From assembly GCF_008001235.1 (NCBI RefSeq), contig NZ_CP040751.1:2277001-2341000 (forward strand): a stretch of 64,000 nucleotides of DNA. Reading direction: 5' to 3'. Source of the DNA: Salidesulfovibrio onnuriiensis (GTDB lineage: Bacteria; Desulfobacterota; Desulfovibrionia; Desulfovibrionales; Desulfovibrionaceae). This document shows, in pieces, positions 42,863-51,464 of this stretch. Numbering within the stretch: position 1 is the first letter of the stretch; every line of letters starts with the position of its first letter. A program made the translations under genes and the position numbers. The notes under the pieces were generated by a model that did no database searches, had not been told where the DNA came from, and was given only the letters and a program-made list of their open reading frames with translations.

Positions 42863-43216
42863 ATGGGTAGCTTAAGAGATTACAAGCATTTGGACATAGA
42901 TTGGAATATGACCCCTGAAGATGCAGTCACCATGTATCTAGAGTGGGGTAACAATTCATGGCATGCCCAGCACAGGCCCGTGACCTCCAAGGCGGATTTT
43001 AGCAACTATTTCGTTGTGTATGCATGGGACGAAAACCCCAAGGTGATGCTGATCCGCCGGAATTCCGAGGAGGCCAAGGAACTTGTTTCGCTGGATTTGC
43101 CCAAGGATATGGGCAGACGGTTCCTTAATTCCGTCAGTAATTTGAAGGGCGTGTATGCGCCCAACGAAGAGGTGAGAACCTGGCTTGAAAGTCAGATGAA
43201 GGTCAGGACCACATAA
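42863..43216 (+). CDS. DVU0772-like conserved protein of sulfate reducers
   Basis: 117 residues, soluble: MGSLRDYKHLDIDWNMTPEDAVTMYLEWGNNSWHAQHRPVTSKADFSNYFVVYAWDENPKVMLIRRNSEEAKELVSLDLP. The opening matches what I remember of Desulfovibrio vulgaris DVU0772, a protein restricted to sulfate reducers. Role unknown. AAGGAGGAA Shine-Dalgarno at ideal spacing, a strong promoter upstream and a strong terminator downstream make it a highly expressed single-gene unit. Confidence 0.8.
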   Translation: MGSLRDYKHLDIDWNMTPEDAVTMYLEWGNNSWHAQHRPVTSKADFSNYFVVYAWDENPKVMLIRRNSEEAKELVSLDLPKDMGRRFLNSVSNLKGVYAPNEEVRTWLESQMKVRTT

Positions 43217-43249
43217 CGTCACACGAGTGCATTCTCCTCTCATGCCCCT

Positions 43250-43284
43250 GCGGGGCCTGCATTGGGCAGGCCCCGCTTTTTTTT
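43250..43284 (+). terminator. strong terminator after the DVU0772-like gene
   Basis: GCGGGGCCTGC-attg-GGCAGGCCCCGC-type stem followed by eight T. Confidence 0.95.
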
Positions 43285-43329
43285 GCTGGAATTTATTTGT
43301 TGTTCGTGGTGTTATTCCCGCAATCGAAT

Positions 43330-43346
43330 AATCGCCTCGGGCGATT
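43330..43346 (+). repeat. short inverted repeat before the aminotransferase gene
   Basis: AATCGCC-TCG-GGCGATT, perfect 7-bp arms, between the terminator and the aminotransferase start. Could be an operator or leader hairpin. Confidence 0.35.
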
Positions 43347-43382
43347 GTTTATCCATACATCCCATTAACCTTGGAGCATCTC

Positions 43383-44561
43383 ATGTCCGACAAGTACGCA
43401 TCCAGAATGTCTTCGGTCCATCGTTCCTTTATCCGCGAAATACTGAAGGTCACCGCAGACCCTTCCATTATTTCCTTTGCCGGGGGGCTGCCTAATCCGC
43501 GCATGTTCCCGGTGGAGCCCATGGAGGCGGCGGCACGGGAGGTACTTGGCACAAGCGGCAGGGTATCCATGCAGTATTCGCAGACCGAAGGGGATGTGGA
43601 ACTGCGCAAGTTCATCTCCAAGCGTTATCTGGAAAAGAAGAATCTGAACATCAGCCCCGATGAACTGCTTATCACCACCGGGTCCCAGCAATGTCTGGAC
43701 CTCATCGGCAAGGTCTACCTGGACAAGGGTGACAAGATCGCCATTGAGAGCCCGGGATATCTCGGGGCCATCCAGGCGTTTTCCATCTTCGAGCCCCAGT
43801 TTGTTTCCGTGTCCCTGGAGTCGGACGGCCCCAACTTGGAGGAGCTGGAACAACGGTTCAAGGACGGGGCGAAGATTTTCTATGCGGTGCCCAATTTCCA
43901 GAATCCATCCGGCCTGAGCTATAGCCGGGAAAAGCGCAAGGCCGTCGCCGAGCTGTTGGACAAATACAATGTGCTGTTTGTGGAGGACGACCCCTACGGC
44001 GAGCTTCGTTTCATGGGCGAGGATCTGCCCACGGTCTACTCCTTCCAGAAGAAGCCCGGTATCCTGCTTGGTTCCTTCTCCAAGATCGCGGCGCCGGGAT
44101 TCCGCATCGGCTGGCTGGTGGCGGGCGGCGAGCGTCGCGACAAGCTGGTCATCGCCAAGCAGGCCTCGGACCTGCATACCAGCACCGTGGCCCAGGCCAT
44201 CATGCGCACGTACATGCTTGAAAACGACATCGACGACCATATCGCACTGATCCGTGAAACATACGGAAAACACCGCGACATCATGGTGGAGATGATCGAC
44301 AGATATTTCCCGGACGGCGTGGAGACCACCCGGCCGGAAGGCGGAATGTTCCTGTGGAGTACTTTGCCGGAAGGCTGTTCGTCCATGGATCTGTTCGACA
44401 AGGCCATTGCCAAGAAGGTGGCCTTTGTTCCCGGCAAGCCGTTCTATGCGGACGGTAGTGGGGAAAACACCCTGCGGCTCAATTTCTCCAACGCAGACCC
44501 GGATCGCATTGAAGAGGGAATCAAGCGGCTCGGCGAGAGTATCAGGGAGTTTCTGGACTAG
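43383..44561 (+). CDS. PLP-dependent fold-I aminotransferase (2-aminoadipate/valine-pyruvate type)
   Basis: 392 residues. SFAGGLPNPRMFPVEPM, MQYSQTEGDVELRKFISKRYL, TTGSQQCLDLIGKVYLDKGDKIAIESPGYLGAIQAF, VEDDPYGELRF, and the PLP-binding Lys234 in LLGSFSKIAAPGFRIGW place it in the GntR/MocR-associated aminotransferase subgroup (2-aminoadipate transaminase type). There is no N-terminal helix-turn-helix. ATG at 43383 has GGAG seven bases upstream; a TTG twelve bases earlier is in frame. Followed 34 bases later by the persulfide reductase gene, possibly co-transcribed. Confidence 0.9.
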   Translation: MSDKYASRMSSVHRSFIREILKVTADPSIISFAGGLPNPRMFPVEPMEAAAREVLGTSGRVSMQYSQTEGDVELRKFISKRYLEKKNLNISPDELLITTGSQQCLDLIGKVYLDKGDKIAIESPGYLGAIQAFSIFEPQFVSVSLESDGPNLEELEQRFKDGAKIFYAVPNFQNPSGLSYSREKRKAVAELLDKYNVLFVEDDPYGELRFMGEDLPTVYSFQKKPGILLGSFSKIAAPGFRIGWLVAGGERRDKLVIAKQASDLHTSTVAQAIMRTYMLENDIDDHIALIRETYGKHRDIMVEMIDRYFPDGVETTRPEGGMFLWSTLPEGCSSMDLFDKAIAKKVAFVPGKPFYADGSGENTLRLNFSNADPDRIEEGIKRLGESIREFLD

Positions 44562-44595
44562 TTTGTCAACACCACAGAACAGTTGAGGAGGCTGC

Positions 44596-46302
44596 ATGTC
44601 TCAACATGTTGTCGTCATAGGCGGCGTTGCGCTGGGCCCCAAGGCCGCGTGCCGTTTCAAGAGGATTGAACCCGGGTCAAAGGTGACCATGCTCGACATG
44701 AGCGATCTCATTTCCTACGGTGGATGCGGTATCCCGTATTACGTTTCCGGCGATGTGCCCGACGCCGAAGCCTTGCGCACCACGGCTTTTCACATGGTCC
44801 GCGATGAGAAGTTCTTCGAGGACATCAAGGGCGTGGACGTGATGACCCGCACCAAGGCCACCCAGGTGGACCGGGAAAACAAGCGGGTTCATTACGAGAA
44901 CGTCGCCACCGGTGAAACCGGTGTGCTCGATTACGACAAGCTGGTCATCGCCACCGGGGCCACCCCGCGCAAGCTGAACATGCCCGGGGAAGACCTCAAG
45001 GGCGTGCATTATGTTTCCAACCCGCATGATGCGGAGTGTATCCGTGCCTCCATTTCCCAGGGGCAGGTGGGCAAGGCCGTGATTATCGGGGCCGGGTTCA
45101 TCGGCCTTGAGATGGCCGAGGCCTTTGCCGATATGTGGGGCGTGGAAACCACGGTGGTCGAGATTTTCGACCAGATCATGCCGCGGCTGGTCAGCCCGAC
45201 CCTGGCCCGCATGGGCATGGAGCACATGCAGGAAAAAGGGGTCGAATTCCACCTGGGCGAAACCGTCAAGTCCATAGAGGGCGACGGCAAGGTGCAGCGT
45301 GTGGTCACCGACAAGCGTACCCTGGAAGCCGACTGCGTGATCATTTCCGTGGGCGTGATTCCCAACGATTTCGTGGCCAGGGAGGCCGGCCTGCAGTGCC
45401 ATGAGCGCGGCGGCATCATCGTGGATGAAATGTTGCGTACGTCGGACCCGGACATCTATTCGGGCGGCGACTGCGCCATCATCAAGAACCTGATCACGGG
45501 TCAGCCCCTGTTCCTGCCTTTGGGGTCCATGGCCAACCGGCAGGGCCGTATCATCGGCAACAACCTGGCCGGAGGCGAGTCTTCCTTTGACGGCGCAGTG
45601 GGCTCCTTTGTGGTCAAACTCTTTGAAACCTCCCTGGCTGGCACCGGGCTGAGCCTGGAGGCTGCGGAAGGGGCCGGGTACGATGCTTTCAGCGTCATGC
45701 TTACTCAGCTCGATCGGGCTCATTTCTATCCCACCAAGGAACTCATGACCCTGGAGCTGGTCGTGGAGCGCGGCACCCGCAAGGTGCTGGGCGTTCAGGG
45801 CTTCGGCAGTTCCGGGGACGCCATGGTGGGCCGGATCAACGCCGTGGCTTCGATCCTCAAGTTCAAGCCGACCATCGACGATATCAGCAATCTGGAGCTG
45901 GCCTATGCGCCGCCGTTTGCCGCGGCCATGGACATTTTGAATACCGTGGCCAACATGGCCGATAACGTTCTGCGTGAAATGAACCGGGGCGTGGGGCCCG
46001 CCGAGTTCGAGAAGATGTGGGCCGCCCGCGAATCGGGCGATTTCTGTTTCATCGATTGCCGCGAGCAACCGGATGCGCAGCCCTACATGGAACGCAATCC
46101 CGGGCACTGGCAGAACATTCCCCAGGGCGAGATCTACAAACGTCTGGACGAGGTCCCCGAAAACAAGACCTGCGTGCTGGTCTGCAACACGGGAGCTCGT
46201 TCCTACGAAGCCCAGATCATGCTTACCCACAAGGGACACAAGAACGTGATCAACATTCACGGAGGCATGGCGTCTCTCAAGAAGTATGGCATTGAACTGT
46301 AG
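44596..46302 (+). CDS. CoA-disulfide/persulfide reductase with C-terminal rhodanese domain
   Basis: 568 residues. FAD/NAD(P)-dependent disulfide reductase part (1 to about 450): FAD motif VVVIGGVALGPKAACR, active-site Cys44 in SYGGCGIPYYVSG (the single-cysteine CoADR type), NAD motif AVIIGAGFIGLEMAEAFADM, and FAD motif DIYSGGDCA. The rhodanese-like domain (about 470-568) has Cys530 in VLVCNTGARSYEA. This is the architecture of Npsr, which reduces CoA- or sulfane-persulfides with NADH. Cytoplasmic; links sulfane sulfur to the NADH pool. The second Gly of the usual GGVAxG is kept with Leu at A+1, still plausible. Confidence 0.93.
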   Translation: MSQHVVVIGGVALGPKAACRFKRIEPGSKVTMLDMSDLISYGGCGIPYYVSGDVPDAEALRTTAFHMVRDEKFFEDIKGVDVMTRTKATQVDRENKRVHYENVATGETGVLDYDKLVIATGATPRKLNMPGEDLKGVHYVSNPHDAECIRASISQGQVGKAVIIGAGFIGLEMAEAFADMWGVETTVVEIFDQIMPRLVSPTLARMGMEHMQEKGVEFHLGETVKSIEGDGKVQRVVTDKRTLEADCVIISVGVIPNDFVAREAGLQCHERGGIIVDEMLRTSDPDIYSGGDCAIIKNLITGQPLFLPLGSMANRQGRIIGNNLAGGESSFDGAVGSFVVKLFETSLAGTGLSLEAAEGAGYDAFSVMLTQLDRAHFYPTKELMTLELVVERGTRKVLGVQGFGSSGDAMVGRINAVASILKFKPTIDDISNLELAYAPPFAAAMDILNTVANMADNVLREMNRGVGPAEFEKMWAARESGDFCFIDCREQPDAQPYMERNPGHWQNIPQGEIYKRLDEVPENKTCVLVCNTGARSYEAQIMLTHKGHKNVINIHGGMASLKKYGIEL

Positions 46303-46356
46303 AATTGATCCGTATGACTTGTATATAATGCCTTATATGGCTATGTAGAAGGTGAA

Positions 46357-46391
46357 CCGCATGCCGGGCGTGTTGCAATCCCGGCATGCGG
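46357..46391 (+). repeat. inverted repeat upstream of the receiver gene
   Basis: CCGCATGCCGGG and CCCGGCATGCGG, a perfect 12-bp stem with an 11-base loop, 21 bases before the ATG at 46413. No T-run follows, so it is not a standard terminator. An upstream in-frame ATG (46386) lies inside the right arm. Confidence 0.6.
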
Positions 46392-46412
46392 AAACCCGAC
46401 AGGATGGCAGCC

Positions 46413-46808
46413 ATGCGTTTTCTTATCGTGGATGATGACGAGTCCATCCATTTGTATCTTCAAAGCATCCTTGCACCGTTCGCCCAGTGTGACAATGCCA
46501 TGTCCGGCGCGGAAGGCGTGGATTTCTTTGTGCGGGCGCATTCGGAAAGGCGGCCGTACGATGTGGTGTTCATGGATATTCTCATGCCGGAGATGGACGG
46601 GCACAAGGCAGCCGAGCTATTGCGCAAGGAGGAGATAAAGCTGGGAATTCGCGAGGTGGACCAGTTCCATCTGGTCATGATCACCTCCCTGGTGGACAAC
46701 CGCAATGTGAGCAAAGCCTTTTTCAACAGCTTTGCCTCCTGTTACATCGTCAAGCCCTTTGACAAGGACAAGGTGCTCGACGAGTTGCGAACCAATATGA
46801 TTCTCTAG
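46413..46808 (+). CDS. stand-alone response-regulator receiver protein (CheY-like)
   Basis: 131 residues, single receiver domain: MRFLIVDDDESIHLYLQSILAPFAQCDNAMSGAEGVDFF, phospho-acceptor VVFMDILMPEMDG, VMITSLVDNR and KPFDKDKVLDEL. No output domain, so it acts through a partner. Start is uncertain among ATGs at 46386, 46404 and 46413; the last begins right at the domain. No histidine kinase is adjacent. Confidence 0.85.
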   Translation: MRFLIVDDDESIHLYLQSILAPFAQCDNAMSGAEGVDFFVRAHSERRPYDVVFMDILMPEMDGHKAAELLRKEEIKLGIREVDQFHLVMITSLVDNRNVSKAFFNSFASCYIVKPFDKDKVLDELRTNMIL

Positions 46809-46814
46809 GAATTT

Positions 46815-46862
46815 GCCAAAACAAAACGCCGTTTCTTTCGAGAAACGGCGTTTTGTTTTGGC
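46815..46862 (+). terminator. bidirectional terminator with a perfect 22-bp stem
   Basis: Left arm 46815-46836, loop TTCG (46837-46840), right arm 46841-46862, perfectly complementary over 22 bases; A- and T-rich outer ends serve both strands between convergent genes. Confidence 0.95.
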
Positions 46863-46877
46863 TTATCTCAGGGGCGT

Positions 46878-47375
46878 CTACATCTTACCCATACTGTTCT
46901 GGATTTTGTCCAGAGTCTCCAGGAGTTCGTCCCGCTGCCGGGAATCGAAGTCCTCCATGAGCCGGGCCACGCGGCCGTAGTGCTGCGGGAATATCTTGTC
47001 CATGAGTTCCTCGCCCTTGGGGGTGATGACCACCACCTTGACGCGTCTGTCCTCGGGGTCGGTCTTTCGTTCCACAAGGCCGTCCTTGACCAGGGTGTCG
47101 AGCACGCCGGTCATGGTGGCGTTGGTTACCCCGGTGCCCTTGGCCAGCTCGGAAGGGGTCCAGCCCTCGAGCCTGCGCGTCAGCAGGATGAGTATGAAGA
47201 ACCGGCGTTGGGAGATGTCGAACTGGGTCAGAAAGGTGTTCAGCGATGATTCCACGTCCGAGGCTACGCGCAGCAGCTTCAGGAAGCAGATCAGGGCGGT
47301 CACGTCCAGTTCCGGATACTTTTCCTTGTACCGGGCCAAAAGATGTTCATCGGGAAGATCGTATAATTCCAACAT
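46878..47375 (-). CDS. MarR-family transcriptional regulator
   Basis: 165 residues: winged helix with LILLTRRLEGWTPSELAKGTGVTNATMTGVLDTLVKDGLVERKTDPEDRRVKVVVITPKGEELMDKIFP, the typical MarR wing (DPEDRRVKxVxIT). Long N-terminal dimerisation helix. Palindromic site just upstream of its own start. Targets beyond itself cannot be seen; it lies beside, but is separated by a terminator from, the peptide-transporter operon. Confidence 0.9.
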   Translation of the reverse strand: MLELYDLPDEHLLARYKEKYPELDVTALICFLKLLRVASDVESSLNTFLTQFDISQRRFFILILLTRRLEGWTPSELAKGTGVTNATMTGVLDTLVKDGLVERKTDPEDRRVKVVVITPKGEELMDKIFPQHYGRVARLMEDFDSRQRDELLETLDKIQNSMGKM

Positions 47376-47392
47376 GGTATCCTCTCGCTCTA

Positions 47393-47404
47393 TTAGGCTC
47401 CTAA
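47393..47404. promoter_or_regulatory. MarR operator at the marR promoter
   Basis: TTAGG-CT-CCTAA perfect inverted repeat, directly after a minus-strand TATACT -10 which follows TTGACT by 15 bases. Its place at the transcription start suits repression. Confidence 0.65.
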
Positions 47405-47453
47405 GTATAGCGCAGGAAGGCGTAAGTCAAGTATAAGGCGACAATCCAATAAA

Positions 47454-47484
47454 AAAGCGCCGTCAGACGGGCTGACGGCGCTTT
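47454..47484 (-). terminator. terminator of the peptide-transporter operon
   Basis: AAAGCGCCGTCAG / CTGACGGCGCTTT 13-bp stem with a five-base loop and six T on the minus strand, seven bases after the last transporter gene. Confidence 0.95.
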
Positions 47485-47490
47485 GCTTTT

Positions 47491-48504
<1,014 letters not shown>

Positions 48505-48521
48505 GGTTCTTCTCTCCCTGG

Positions 48522-49481
48522 TTAGCCCCGCTCGAAGCAGGCGATAAAGGTTTCTGACTCACATTGGCGCAGGCCGGGTATTTCGGTCTTGCAGCGTTCC
48601 AGGGCGTAATCGCAGCGGGGAAAGAACGGACACCCTTCGGGCATGTTCACCAGCGAGGGCATCATGCCGCGAATCTGGTTGAGCCTGTCGCCGTGCGTGC
48701 TCTGGGGCAGGGCGTTGATGAGCCCCTTGGTGTACGGGTGCTGTGGATTGTTGATGATCTGCTCGGTGGGGCCGATTTCAACCACACGGCCTGCATAGAG
48801 CACGGCGATGCGTTGGGTCACTTCGGAAACAACGGCCAGATCGTGGGTGATGAGAATCAGGCCCATGTTGTTTTTTTCGCAGAGCTCCAGAAGGAGATCC
48901 ATGATCTCGGCCTGGATGGTCACGTCCAGCGCGGTTGTGGGCTCGTCCGCAATGATCAGGTCCGGATCGGTCAGTAGCGAGATGGCGATGACGATGCGCT
49001 GGCGCATGCCCCCCGAGAATTCGTGCGGATACTGCTTGAGGCGTTTTTCCGGGGAGGGAATATACACCTTGCGCAGCTTATCCAGGGCGATTTCCTCGGC
49101 CTGTTTGACGGAGATTTTCCTGTGGGCCTGGATGGTTTCCACCATTTGCTGGCCTACGGTCAGCACCGGGTTCAGCGTCATCATGGGGTCCTGGAAGATC
49201 ATGGAGATGCGGTTGCCGCGGATGCGGCGCATCTGCTCATAGGAGAACTTGGAGATGTCCGTTCCCTTGTAGTTCACTTCCCCGCCCGAGATGTAGCCCG
49301 GCTTGGATATCAGGTTGATGATGGAAAATCCCAACACGGATTTGCCTGCGCCGGATTCCCCCACAAGGCCGAGGCGTTCGCCTTGGTTCAGGGCCAGACT
49401 TACGTCGTTGACCGCGCGGACCTTGCCGGTCCGCAGAGCGAATTCGACGCTCAGGTCTTTTATTTCAAGAAGTGGTTCCAC
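48522..49481 (-). CDS. peptide ABC transporter ATP-binding protein, OppD/DppD type
   Basis: 319 residues. Walker A GESGAGKSV, signature FSGGMRQRIVIAISL, Walker B LIIADEPTTALD, ITHDLAVVSEV, C-terminal GCPFFPRCDYALERC cysteine motif of the family, sometimes binding an Fe-S cluster in DppD. Pairs with the OppF-type ATPase to power the two permeases. Confidence 0.95.
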   Translation of the reverse strand: MEPLLEIKDLSVEFALRTGKVRAVNDVSLALNQGERLGLVGESGAGKSVLGFSIINLISKPGYISGGEVNYKGTDISKFSYEQMRRIRGNRISMIFQDPMMTLNPVLTVGQQMVETIQAHRKISVKQAEEIALDKLRKVYIPSPEKRLKQYPHEFSGGMRQRIVIAISLLTDPDLIIADEPTTALDVTIQAEIMDLLLELCEKNNMGLILITHDLAVVSEVTQRIAVLYAGRVVEIGPTEQIINNPQHPYTKGLINALPQSTHGDRLNQIRGMMPSLVNMPEGCPFFPRCDYALERCKTEIPGLRQCESETFIACFERG

Positions 49482-49485
49482 TTCA

Positions 49486-50403
49486 TTACCCCTTGTACAG
49501 TTTTGGGTTCAGGAAGTCCCTGACCCAGTCACCAAGCAGGTTGATGACGAAGATAAGCGTTACCAGCACGACGCCAGGGAAGATGGTGATCCACCATGAG
49601 CCGGAGAAGATGTATTCGAAACCGGCGGTGATCAGCGATCCCAGGGAGGGCTTAGTGATGGGCATGCCCAGGCCCAGGAAGGACAGGGCCGCTTCGGACA
49701 TGATGGCGTTGGCCACCTGCACCGTGGAGATGACCAGCACGGGCGACAGGGAGTTGGGCAGGATGTGCCGCCACATGATGCGTGCCTTGGATAGGCCTAT
49801 GACCCGCGCCGCCTCCACATATTCCTTCTTGCGTTCGGCCAGCACGGATGCACGCACGGTACGGGCGTACTGCGGCCATTCGGCCAGGCCGATGATCAGG
49901 ATCAGCAGGGGAATTGCGATCTTGTCGTAGCTGCCCACCCCGAACATGGTCTGGAAGATGGCCCCGATGAAGATGGCCACCATATAGGTTGAGAAGGAGA
50001 GCTGCACGTCCGCGATACGCATGAGGATGGTGTCCAGCTTGCGTATGTAGCCGGAGAGCAGTCCCACCACGATACCGATGAAGGCCTGCAGGCAGACAGC
50101 GCCGATGCCGATGATGATGGATACGCGCATGCCGTACAGGATGGTGGAGAACATGTCGCGGCCCTGGGCGTCGGTGCCGAGCAGGAACTTGGCGGTGCCT
50201 CCGGAGCTCCATACCGGGGGAAGCTCCGAATCCATGACGTCGATGGTGGACATGTCATAAGGGTTGTGCGGCGCAAAGAGCGGGGCACCGAAGGCGCTGA
50301 GCACCAGCACCAGGAGCACGGCAAAGCTGATGTAGGCCACCGGGTCGCGCAGGAAGCTGAAAAGGAAGTAGGATTCCTTGAATCGTTGCCATCTGGATCT
50401 CAT
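49486..50403 (-). CDS. peptide ABC transporter permease, OppC/DppC type
   Basis: 305 residues, about six membrane helices, with a leading FLRDPVAYISFAVLLVLVLSAF and APHNPYDMSTIDVM segment typical of OppC. EAA loop: EAARVIGLSKARIMWRHILPNSLSPVLV. Starts immediately before the OppB-type gene stop on the minus strand (adjacent bases). Confidence 0.94.
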   Translation of the reverse strand: MRSRWQRFKESYFLFSFLRDPVAYISFAVLLVLVLSAFGAPLFAPHNPYDMSTIDVMDSELPPVWSSGGTAKFLLGTDAQGRDMFSTILYGMRVSIIIGIGAVCLQAFIGIVVGLLSGYIRKLDTILMRIADVQLSFSTYMVAIFIGAIFQTMFGVGSYDKIAIPLLILIIGLAEWPQYARTVRASVLAERKKEYVEAARVIGLSKARIMWRHILPNSLSPVLVISTVQVANAIMSEAALSFLGLGMPITKPSLGSLITAGFEYIFSGSWWITIFPGVVLVTLIFVINLLGDWVRDFLNPKLYKG

Positions 50404-51378
50404 CTACTTCCTCCCCTGAATTCGAACCATGGGGTTCACCAGACCGTAGACCAGGTCCACCACAGTGTTGACGATGACGAATATGAATCCCACCATGACC
50501 AGATAGGCGACCATCAGCGAGGTGTCGGCCCGTTCCACGGATTCGATGAACATGGAGCCCATGCCCTGCCACTGGAATACAGTTTCCGTGAGGATGGTGA
50601 AGGCGACCATGATGCCGAGTTGCACGCCGCCCACGGTGATGACCGGCAGCAGGGTGTTCTTGAAGGCATGCACCACCCATACCCGGCGGGGCTTGATGCC
50701 CTTGGCCCAGGCGAACTTCACGTATTCGGTTTCCAGCACTTCCATCATTTCGGAGCGGATCAGGCGGATGAACAGCGGCAGCATGATGGAGGAAAGCGCG
50801 ATGGAGGGCATGATCAGGTGCCTGAGACCGTCCGCGGTGAACAGGCCGCTTTGCCAGCCCCAGAGGTCAACCGTTTCCCCGCGTCCGAAGGACGGCAGCC
50901 ATCCCAGCTCGACCGAAAAGACGTAGATGAGCAGGATGGCCGTGAGAAATACCGGTATGGACACCCCGATGATGGAGGCCCCCATGACAAACCGTGATAA
51001 AAGATGTTTGGGCTTGATGGCGGCGTAGATGCCCAGAGGCACGGACAGGAGAATGATGATCAGGGAGCTGCACAGGACCAGCTCAATGGTGGCCGGAGCC
51101 TTGCTGACGATTACGTCCAGGGCGGGACGCTTGAAAAAGAAGGATTGTCCGAGGTCTCCCTGTACGGCGTTTTTGATGAAGCGCACGTATTGAACCATAA
51201 ACGGGTCGTTGAGCCCGAGTTTTTCCCGGATTTCGGCGCGCTGGGCCGGGGTGACGCGTTCGCCCGCCAGATCTCGCACCGGGTCGCCGAAGTTGTGCTT
51301 GATGGCGAACCCGATGAACCCGATGATGAGCATGACCATCATGGCCTGGGCGATTCTTTTGACTGTGAATGCAAACAT
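50404..51378 (-). CDS. peptide ABC transporter permease, OppB/DppB type
   Basis: 324 residues, about six membrane helices, N-terminal MFAFTVKRIAQAMMVMLIIGFIGFAI, then NFGDPVRDLAGERVTPAQRAEIREKLGLNDPFMVQYVRFIKNAVQGDLGQSF, the OppB periplasmic loop. EAA loop: FAWAKGIKPRRVWVVHAFKNTLLPVITV. Preceded by a hairpin separating it from the binding-protein gene. Confidence 0.94.
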   Translation of the reverse strand: MFAFTVKRIAQAMMVMLIIGFIGFAIKHNFGDPVRDLAGERVTPAQRAEIREKLGLNDPFMVQYVRFIKNAVQGDLGQSFFFKRPALDVIVSKAPATIELVLCSSLIIILLSVPLGIYAAIKPKHLLSRFVMGASIIGVSIPVFLTAILLIYVFSVELGWLPSFGRGETVDLWGWQSGLFTADGLRHLIMPSIALSSIMLPLFIRLIRSEMMEVLETEYVKFAWAKGIKPRRVWVVHAFKNTLLPVITVGGVQLGIMVAFTILTETVFQWQGMGSMFIESVERADTSLMVAYLVMVGFIFVIVNTVVDLVYGLVNPMVRIQGRK

Positions 51379-51406
51379 AGGTTGGCTTTTCCGTTCTACA
51401 GGGGTG

Positions 51407-51440
51407 AAAGGGGACCCCCCTGTGAGGGGTCCCCTTTTTT
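51407..51440. terminator. hairpin between the binding-protein and permease genes
   Basis: AAAGGGGACCCC / GGGGTCCCCTTT inverted repeat between the OppA- and OppB-type genes. Its T-run lies on the plus strand and only three T follow on the minus strand. It may act as a partial terminator or 3' mRNA stabiliser for the binding-protein transcript. Confidence 0.6.
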
Positions 51441-51464
51441 ACAATTGAGCCAGAATGGCCTCCG

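Noticed and set aside
44677-46260. 527-codon open frame opposite the persulfide reductase gene
   Set aside because: Long only because of codon bias; the sense protein has intact FAD, NAD and rhodanese motifs.
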